Origin: an uncultured Bacteroidales bacterium
Lineage (GTDB): Bacteria; Bacteroidota; Bacteroidia; Bacteroidales; UBA932
DNA length: 54,829 nt
Direction: 5' to 3'
Assembly: GCA_934725575.1 (NCBI GenBank)
Contig: CAKVCK010000024.1
Coordinates: 1-54,829, forward strand
Below, in pieces: positions 49,620 through 54,829 of the stretch. Every line of letters begins with the position of its first letter. Position 1 is the stretch's first letter. The translations under genes and the position numbers were made by a program. The notes below the pieces were generated by a model, which saw nothing but the letters and a program-made list of their open reading frames with translations, ran no database searches and had not been told where the DNA came from.

Positions 49620-52001
49620 TTATCTTACAGAGACAACAATCTTCTCTCCGACACCAACCTTACCAGCTGACAGGCAGACCATTCCGTCCTCGTAAGTCCA
49701 CCCCTCAACGGCAGTGCCATTGACCGAAACCGAGCTCGGACGCGCGTCCCTCTGGATGCGGAATGAATATTCCCGCTCCAACGGCATTCCCTTGAACGAT
49801 CCCTGAACCGGGTTCACCACAACCTCGACGCCACCATCCTTCTCGTGCGACTCAAACAAAGTGGAAGCGATCCCCCCGTTCTCATATTCATAGGTCTCCC
49901 CATCATCATCGAACATAGTATATTCGCTGTCACCGTGAGGATAAACCTTCAGGATGACGCGGTCGAACGGACGCGCGCCAAGATATTCAACATCAGGCTG
50001 AGTCGGAATGATCGCACCCTCGCGGATGAAAAGCAGCCCAGCGCGGTTGGAAGGATATTCACGAGTGAAAGTCTCCCCCTTGCTGACAACCTTCTCGCCG
50101 CTCCAAGCGTCCGTCCAAGTCCCCTTCGGCAGATAAATCTCGTTTGTGAATATACCCACGCAGAAATTGTCGCCGAACATATACTGATAAGTCATATCAT
50201 CGCAGTTGCGATCCTCAGGGAAGCACAGCGGCATCGAACGCACAATCGGCATACCGTTCTGCGCCGCCTCAAGCGCCATCGAGTAGATGTACGGAGCCAA
50301 GGAATATCTCAGTTTCACGTAGAAGCGGTAGATGTCCTGCTCCTGCTGCGCATAGTAGAACGGATGCATCATCGAGAACCAGCTGTTGATCTGCACCCAA
50401 GGCAGGAAGAGACCGAAGTGGAGTCCCTGCATCTCAAGCTCGCGCGGAACGCTCATCACGTCGCACGAAGTGTTCAGGAAACCGCTCATTCCAAGGTTCA
50501 GCTGATCATAGAGAGCCGTCTTGCCGCCACCGTTATCGCCCGAAGTCGAGGCCGTCCAACGCTGTGTTCCGGACCAACCGCCGCAGTAGTGATGCCATGT
50601 GCGCTTGCCGTTGTACTTGCGGCCAAGCTCACGCATCTGTTTCGGTAGAAGAACCTGGTTGAGGTTGTGCATCTCCTTGTCAGTGCGGCCGTTGTAATAT
50701 TTCCAGTTCGTGTGGTTGTCGATCGTGCGGGCAGGATCCAGTTTGAATCCTTCCACGCCCTGGTCCATAAACACCGTCAGGTGATCCATCCAATGCTCCT
50801 GGCCGGAAAGCTTGCCGCCCGTGCGCTCGGCGATGATGTCCTCCTCCTGGATGCTGAGGTCATACTCCTCGCAGAGCCAGAGTCCGAGGTGGAAGCCCAT
50901 GGAGCGCAGCTTGCCGATGAAGAGGCGGTTGTGCATCGTCTTAGGGTACTGATCCTGAAGCCAGTAAGGCTCCGGAGAGAACCTGTCGTAGTTCCACTTC
51001 TTCTTGGTCGAGAAGTCGTAGCGCTTCTCCATCCACTGAGGCTCAAGCCAGAACACGTCGCAAGGCACGTCGAACTGGCGGAAGCGCACGGCGTCGTTCA
51101 GGATGTCGAACTGCTCCTCACGCATATTCGGGCCGAAGCAAAGGCCGTAGGCCCATTTCGGGAGGACGTAGGTACGACCCGTGACGAGGGTATATTCATT
51201 AAGCACCGCAGGCATATCCTTGCCCATCATAAGGTAGAAGTCAGCCTCGTCGAAGGTGTTGATGATGTTGAACTTGGTCTTCTGCTGGCTGCCGATGTCG
51301 AAGAAACTTTTGCGGGTCGAGTTGTTGTAAACGCCCCAGCCTCGCGAGCTCATCATAAACGGCATCGGAATCTCGGTCTGCTGGTAGGTCGTCCACATCC
51401 GGAGGAACTCGCCCCTGTGCTGGATGTGGTCGCGGCTGGTGCTGCCGCCCCCGTAGAACCGCTCGCCGTTCTCCATACTGAGGCTGATTATGCTCACCGG
51501 GTCCGCGGCAGGAATCTCGTGCTTGTCCACCTCGCCGAACTTGCCGTTGTCGTCGCCGATGATGCCTCCGCCGTTGTCAGCGACCTTCAGATCGGCGTAT
51601 TTCTCGTTGATGAACGCCCTCATCGTGCCGCAAAGTTCCTCTTTCTCAGGCAGGAACCTCACTTCTTTTATCACGTTTCCACCCTTCGCATCCTTAACGG
51701 TCATCACACCCGTCTTCTTGTTGATGGCCAATGAATATTCCGGAGTCTTCAGCGTCCAGACCCCGCCCTTGTCAGAAATGTCGGTCTTGACCTCACTCCA
51801 ATCAGTCTTGATGATCTCGTAGCGCTCCATCAGAGACTCGGTGAAATCCTTCCTCGGGGACACCTTGATCCTGAATATGCTCTCAGAGCAAGCCTCCACA
51901 CTGACCGTGAGGCCATCATTGATCTTAACTTTGTGGGCCGGGTTCGCCTGGGCGAGAAGTGTCATCGCACAGCAGGCGACGGCAAGCAGAATTTTCTTCA
52001 T
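49620..52001 (-). CDS. GH31-family alpha-glycosidase
   Basis: This 793-residue secreted enzyme has a signal peptide (MKKILLAVACCAMTLLAQA), an N-terminal beta-sandwich, and a GH31 barrel with LPKWAYGLCFGPNMREEQ, CDVFWLEPQWME, the nucleophile segment GVEGFKLDPA (Asp) and an acid/base segment STSGDNGGG (Asp). Downstream sandwich domains end in VSVNGTAVEGWTYEDGMVCL. Family activities include alpha-glucosidase and alpha-xylosidase; the exact one cannot be told from sequence. It has its own promoter (52031-52038), giving a leader of about 25 bases. Confidence 0.9.
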   Translation of the reverse strand: MKKILLAVACCAMTLLAQANPAHKVKINDGLTVSVEACSESIFRIKVSPRKDFTESLMERYEIIKTDWSEVKTDISDKGGVWTLKTPEYSLAINKKTGVMTVKDAKGGNVIKEVRFLPEKEELCGTMRAFINEKYADLKVADNGGGIIGDDNGKFGEVDKHEIPAADPVSIISLSMENGERFYGGGSTSRDHIQHRGEFLRMWTTYQQTEIPMPFMMSSRGWGVYNNSTRKSFFDIGSQQKTKFNIINTFDEADFYLMMGKDMPAVLNEYTLVTGRTYVLPKWAYGLCFGPNMREEQFDILNDAVRFRQFDVPCDVFWLEPQWMEKRYDFSTKKKWNYDRFSPEPYWLQDQYPKTMHNRLFIGKLRSMGFHLGLWLCEEYDLSIQEEDIIAERTGGKLSGQEHWMDHLTVFMDQGVEGFKLDPARTIDNHTNWKYYNGRTDKEMHNLNQVLLPKQMRELGRKYNGKRTWHHYCGGWSGTQRWTASTSGDNGGGKTALYDQLNLGMSGFLNTSCDVMSVPRELEMQGLHFGLFLPWVQINSWFSMMHPFYYAQQEQDIYRFYVKLRYSLAPYIYSMALEAAQNGMPIVRSMPLCFPEDRNCDDMTYQYMFGDNFCVGIFTNEIYLPKGTWTDAWSGEKVVSKGETFTREYPSNRAGLLFIREGAIIPTQPDVEYLGARPFDRVILKVYPHGDSEYTMFDDDGETYEYENGGIASTLFESHEKDGGVEVVVNPVQGSFKGMPLEREYSFRIQRDARPSSVSVNGTAVEGWTYEDGMVCLSAGKVGVGEKIVVSVR

Positions 52002-52030
52002 TCGTCGTTTGTGGTTTTAATATATTCAGA

Positions 52031-52038
52031 CAAAGATA
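52031..52038 (-). promoter_or_regulatory. TAnnTTTG promoter of the GH31 gene
   Basis: On the minus strand this reads TATCTTTG, 30 bases before the ATG at 52001. Confidence 0.6.
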
Positions 52039-52107
52039 CGAGTTTTTTATTTCGCACGTCCTTTCATTTTTGGCATAATTACTTACACGACTGGAGTGTC
52101 ATCTCCG

Positions 52108-53385
52108 CTAATCCTTAAGGCAACCGATCGGCACGACATAGACCCCATCCTCTCGTTTGTAGGCATAGGGGCCGACCCCTGTCAGCACCATAAGGAATGA
52201 AGGCTTTTTCATCCGTTCAGTGTCGATTTTCGCCTCCAACGCTTTCAGCGTCCTTACACCGTCACTAATCAGATCATCCCCTCCGATCTTGATTTCAACG
52301 AGACCGTAGCATCCGTTTCTTAGATGTACCACAGCATCGCATTCCAGACCGGTCTTGTCACGATAGTGATACACTTTTCCGTTCAGCGCTTCCGCGAACA
52401 CGCGGAGGTCACGCACGCAGAGAGTCTCAAAAATCAACCCGAATGTGTTGAGGTCATTCATCAAGTCGGCCGGACCAAGTCCAAGCGCGGCGGTGGCAAT
52501 GGACGGATCCGTGAAATATCTGGTGTCGGATGTGCGGATTGCGGATTTTGATCTCAAATTGGGATTCCACGCCTCAGAGTCCTCGATCACAAAAATTTTC
52601 TTGAGTGCTGAGATATAGGATGCGATGGTGTCTTCGTCGAAATTATCGGATTCATTTGAAGACAGATCTGCCTTGATTGTTCCGTATGAGGCCTGCGCTC
52701 CTTGATGACGCGCATACGAACGTAATATTCTATGCGTACGCACTGCGTCCCGGGTTACTCCATCGGCCATTGAGATGTCCCTCTTTTCCACGGCCTCAAT
52801 ATAGTCGAATGCTTGATCAAGGGCTATCTCATCATCCATTTTGACCGACAAAGGCCAACCGCCCCGGCAAGTGAGGAACGCTATCCTTTCCAAATCCATT
52901 GATGTGATGCCACTGATTGATTCGGGTGAGGTAAAAAGATCTTCCAGCGAAACTTCACCAGTGGAGTCACCCGATTCCCACAATGACATAGGCCTCATCT
53001 TGAGCCACCCGATTCTTCCTGTACCCGAATGTATGACCTCACTCATATCAGGAGGGACAGATGATCCCGTCAGAATAAAGAGCCCGAGTCCAGCATTGTG
53101 ATCAGCTTCGAATCGTACACTGTCCCACAATGTAGGGGCGACTTGCCATTCATCAATCAAGCGTGGCTTATCTCCTTTCAAAAGAAGGGACGGATTGATT
53201 TTTGCCAACTGCCTGTTTTGTTCGATTTTCCCGCTTTCGGACATATACAGAATGCTCTTTGCAATCTGTTCGGCGGTCGTGGTCTTCCCACACCATTTCG
53301 CCCCTTCCAGAAGAACCGCTCCTTTTCCTGCCAGTTTCCTCGCTAAAAGGCGGTCGGCTATTCTGCTTTTATAACCAGTTTCCAT
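52108..53385 (-). CDS. AAA_14/DUF4143 ATPase
   Basis: This protein of about 425 residues starts at METGYKSRIADRLLARKLAG (ATG 53385); the longer frame (53418) begins inside the promoter and is rejected. Walker A is GAKWCGKT (about 28-35). The Walker B region reads KPRLIDEWQVAP, and LFILTGSS is the sensor strand. The DUF4143 C-terminus has the nuclease-like pattern LECDAVVHLRNGCYGLVEIKIGG (about 340-362), resembling a PD-(D/E)xK core. It is divergent from the chorismatase-like gene across a 23-bp repeat array. Confidence 0.9.
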   Translation of the reverse strand: METGYKSRIADRLLARKLAGKGAVLLEGAKWCGKTTTAEQIAKSILYMSESGKIEQNRQLAKINPSLLLKGDKPRLIDEWQVAPTLWDSVRFEADHNAGLGLFILTGSSVPPDMSEVIHSGTGRIGWLKMRPMSLWESGDSTGEVSLEDLFTSPESISGITSMDLERIAFLTCRGGWPLSVKMDDEIALDQAFDYIEAVEKRDISMADGVTRDAVRTHRILRSYARHQGAQASYGTIKADLSSNESDNFDEDTIASYISALKKIFVIEDSEAWNPNLRSKSAIRTSDTRYFTDPSIATAALGLGPADLMNDLNTFGLIFETLCVRDLRVFAEALNGKVYHYRDKTGLECDAVVHLRNGCYGLVEIKIGGDDLISDGVRTLKALEAKIDTERMKKPSFLMVLTGVGPYAYKREDGVYVVPIGCLKD

Positions 53386-53415
53386 TATTCCAATAGAGTT
53401 CAATTCATCTATCCG

Positions 53416-53423
53416 CAAAGTTA
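53416..53423 (-). promoter_or_regulatory. TAnnTTTG promoter of the third ATPase gene
   Basis: On the minus strand this reads TAACTTTG, with TTGG 19 bases upstream as a -33 element. Its position rules out the upstream start of the ATPase frame. Confidence 0.65.
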
Positions 53424-53460
53424 TGGCTAATTATTTGATTTTCCAAGGGTAATAAGTTTT

Positions 53461-53586
53461 GTTCGGTTATTTGGCCGGATTCCGTTCGGTTGTTTGGCTT
53501 GGTTTTGTTCGGTTATTTGGCCGGATTTTTGATAAAATCATTCCGAACTTTTCGGCAAGTTTATTCCGAACTTTTCCGGTGATACT
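53461..53586. repeat. 23-bp repeat array: three direct and two inverted units
   Basis: Units beginning GTTCGG start at 53461, 53484 and 53507 (exact 23-bp period; units one and three nearly identical). After the palindrome TGAT-AAA-ATCA (53530-53540), inverted units with TTCCGAAC start at 53541 and 53564, again 23 bases apart. The array lies between divergent genes, behind the ATPase promoter. Confidence 0.8.
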
Positions 53587-53652
53587 CACTAATTGGGATT
53601 TCGAATATCAAGGGAAATGTCGAAATTTGCACTCGGATCTACAACTTTTTTT

Positions 53653-54744
53653 ATGACGGAGAAATTCACGGAAATAATCACCTCCACGGTTGACGGAGCT
53701 TTGGAAAGGCAATGTGCCGACATTCTCGAAAGGATTGGCAATGAATATATTATCGCCAGCATTACCTATTTCTTTGAGGCATCGGACGAAGACACCTACC
53801 TTCTGAACGATCATATTCTTCAATCTGCTACCTCCTCCGTTTTAAAAGATTGTCCACTTGTGAGTTATGTGTCACAGAAACCGATGGGCGAGAGGCTTCT
53901 CGCGGAAATCCTTTACATTAAGGGTACGCCAAAAGTCAAGAGATATGAGGATTATTTTGTCCTTTGCTCGGATGGCTGTGAGGAACTGCTGACGCAAGGG
54001 ATACATTTTCCGTCTGCCGGAGACATCGGGGAACAATCCGCCAAAGTGTTCGGCAGACTCCGGAATATTCTTGAATCAGAATCGTTCGCGGTTTCGGACA
54101 TCGTCCGGCAGTGGAACTATATCAGCCACATCACTGCCGTTAATGATGGTATCCAGAACTACCAGTTGTTCAATGACGCAAGGTCGGATTTCTATGAGAC
54201 AACCGAATGGTCAAACGGCTATCCTGCGGCGACGGGCATCGGTTGTGACTCCGGTGGAGTTATGGTCGTTGTCTATGCCATAAAAGGCTTCAAAGGAGTT
54301 GGCAAGCCGATTGACAATCCTTTGCAGATTCCCGCACATAAATATTCAGGGAAAGTTCTGGCATCTGGCAAGGAGGTCGTCCGCACCACACCTAAATTCG
54401 AGAGAGGCAGACTTCTTGGGAACGTCGTCTTTGTCTCCGGTACGGCGGCGATAAAAGGAGAGAACAGCGAGTTCTCCGATGACGCTCGTGTGCAGGCCAA
54501 GGAGGCGATTGATGTAGTAGAGCATCTGGTCGAGCCTTCCAACATTTCCAAAGACTGCGTCAACTTCCGTTTTGATCTGCTGCGCGTCTATGTGCGCCGC
54601 CCACAGGATATGGAAGTCATCCAAAAAGTATTCAAAGCCCATTTCAGGGACATTCCCACCCATTTCCTCATAGCCGACATCTGCCGTCCAGAGCTTCTTC
54701 TCGAACTTGAAGGAATAGGTCATATTTTAATAGTCTCACTTTAG
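53653..54744 (+). CDS. RidA-like/chorismatase (FkbO-Hyg5-XanB2)-type protein
   Basis: This protein of about 363 residues starts at MTEKFTEIITSTVDGA (ATG 53653); an upstream frame start at 53593 is less likely. Its features are WNYISHI, NYQLFNDARSDFYETTEWSNGYPAATGIGCDSGGVMVVVYAI, IDNPLQIPAHKYS and TPKFERGRLLGNVVFVSGTAAIKGE. This is the layout of chorismatase-type enzymes of the YjgF/RidA superfamily, with the C-terminal trimer-like RidA half. A chorismate-converting role (to hydroxybenzoate-type products) is possible, but no resorcinol or aryl-polyene genes are near. It is divergent from the ATPase gene and could share its operator array. Confidence 0.7.
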   Translation: MTEKFTEIITSTVDGALERQCADILERIGNEYIIASITYFFEASDEDTYLLNDHILQSATSSVLKDCPLVSYVSQKPMGERLLAEILYIKGTPKVKRYEDYFVLCSDGCEELLTQGIHFPSAGDIGEQSAKVFGRLRNILESESFAVSDIVRQWNYISHITAVNDGIQNYQLFNDARSDFYETTEWSNGYPAATGIGCDSGGVMVVVYAIKGFKGVGKPIDNPLQIPAHKYSGKVLASGKEVVRTTPKFERGRLLGNVVFVSGTAAIKGENSEFSDDARVQAKEAIDVVEHLVEPSNISKDCVNFRFDLLRVYVRRPQDMEVIQKVFKAHFRDIPTHFLIADICRPELLLELEGIGHILIVSL

Positions 54745-54786
54745 GTTATCGTGCCCGGGTGGATCATACGAAAGCTCGCCATCCTT

Positions 54787-54822
54787 ATTTATGTCATAAA
54801 CCCCATTTATGTCATAAACCCC
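54787..54822. repeat. Tandem 18-bp repeat at the window end
   Basis: ATTTATGTCATAAACCCC occurs twice in tandem (54787-54804 and 54805-54822). Each copy contains TTTATG-T-CATAAA, an inverted repeat. It resembles the operator-like arrays before the ATPase genes and may precede a gene just outside the window. Confidence 0.65.
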
Positions 54823-54829
54823 GCGTTTA

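Larger units (their letters stand above)
1..54829. repeat. Highly iterated hexamer GAATAT/ATATTC (window-wide)
   Basis: The hexamer GAATAT or its complement ATATTC recurs about every 250-320 bases through most of the window, in genes and between genes. By hand count, 33360-45843 holds about 39 copies, and only about 8 AATAT/ATATT pentamers there have any other flanking base. It occurs in all codon phases: GAA-TAT (Glu-Tyr), G-AAT-AT (Asn before Ile or Met) and GA-ATA-T. Elsewhere these genes favour GAG, TAC and AAC and rarely use ATA. Some copies form the palindrome GAATATTC, for example near 6065, 12813, 40338 and 42590. The function is unknown; see findings. Confidence 0.75.

Noticed and set aside
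50667..51734. Long plus-strand open frame (355 codons) inside the GH31 gene
   Set aside because: Antisense shadow of a well-conserved GH31 enzyme; its His/Val/Ala-rich composition shows no domain.
53461..53586. Possible CRISPR array
   Set aside because: The 23-bp units are contiguous, without spacers, and partly inverted; no cas genes are near.

Overview
The window looks like chromosomal DNA of a Bacteroidales bacterium, probably an uncultured gut or rumen type. Four things point there: many promoters carry the Bacteroidota -7 element TAnnTTTG; the families include fimbrillin/GLUG lipoproteins, DUF4988, DUF3109, PepSY-like (DUF2874), DUF368 and U32 proteins; glycan-degrading enzymes (GH106, GH28, GH3, GH31) are secreted; and Shine-Dalgarno sequences are scarce. 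I saw no tRNA, rRNA, CRISPR array, transposase or integrase gene.

Layout. 61-1818: minus-strand cluster of a YodC-like (DUF2158) protein, an unknown protein and a DUF4988-type lipoprotein. 1849-2401: gene-free but packed with complementary segments, a candidate large ornate RNA. 2594-3721: AAA ATPase behind a tandem repeat operator. 3736-17388: core-like genes (HemW, coiled-coil membrane protein, DUF2007, a two-component system with two PepSY-like proteins, DUF3109, a degenerate M16 peptidase, a TPR protein, a U32 peptidase, a W-repeat protein). 17471-17748: remnant of an FtsK/SpoIIIE translocase with a large internal deletion. 17768-18409: metallophosphoesterase. 18600-26679: AT-richer accessory island with a pseudoknot-forming RNA candidate, a DUF6140-like protein, a three-gene operon (membrane-anchored PUA/EVE-like protein, DUF262 protein, DUF262-DUF1524 protein) resembling a GmrSD-type modified-DNA restriction system, a second ATPase with its own repeats, and an unknown protein. 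26952-30600: envelope proteins. 31101-39338: ManA, ROK kinase, RNase R, DUF368 lipid carrier transporter, adenosine kinase-like PfkB protein, UPF0104 membrane protein. 39351-45843: plus-strand pectin/rhamnogalacturonan operon (secreted ADP-ribosylglycohydrolase-like protein, GH106, GH28, short beta-helix protein) without SusC/SusD. 46020-52001: outer-membrane barrel, GH3, GH31. 52108-54744: third ATPase and a divergent RidA/chorismatase-like gene around a 23-bp repeat array; another tandem repeat opens at the window end.

Strongest observations. First, the hexamer GAATAT/ATATTC is heavily over-represented on both strands and in all codon phases, even where it forces unusual codons; this resembles a highly iterated genomic motif such as cyanobacterial HIP1. 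Second, two gene-free stretches (1849-2401 and 18600-18736) are dense in long complementary segments. Third, the putative restriction operon adds a transmembrane PUA-like component to two DUF262 proteins. Fourth, all three AAA ATPase genes sit behind private repeat arrays of different sequence but equivalent position. Fifth, several dispersed repeats and long palindromes occur, one of them inserted in frame in two housekeeping genes.

All counts and pairings were made by eye; no alignment, folding or database search was run.
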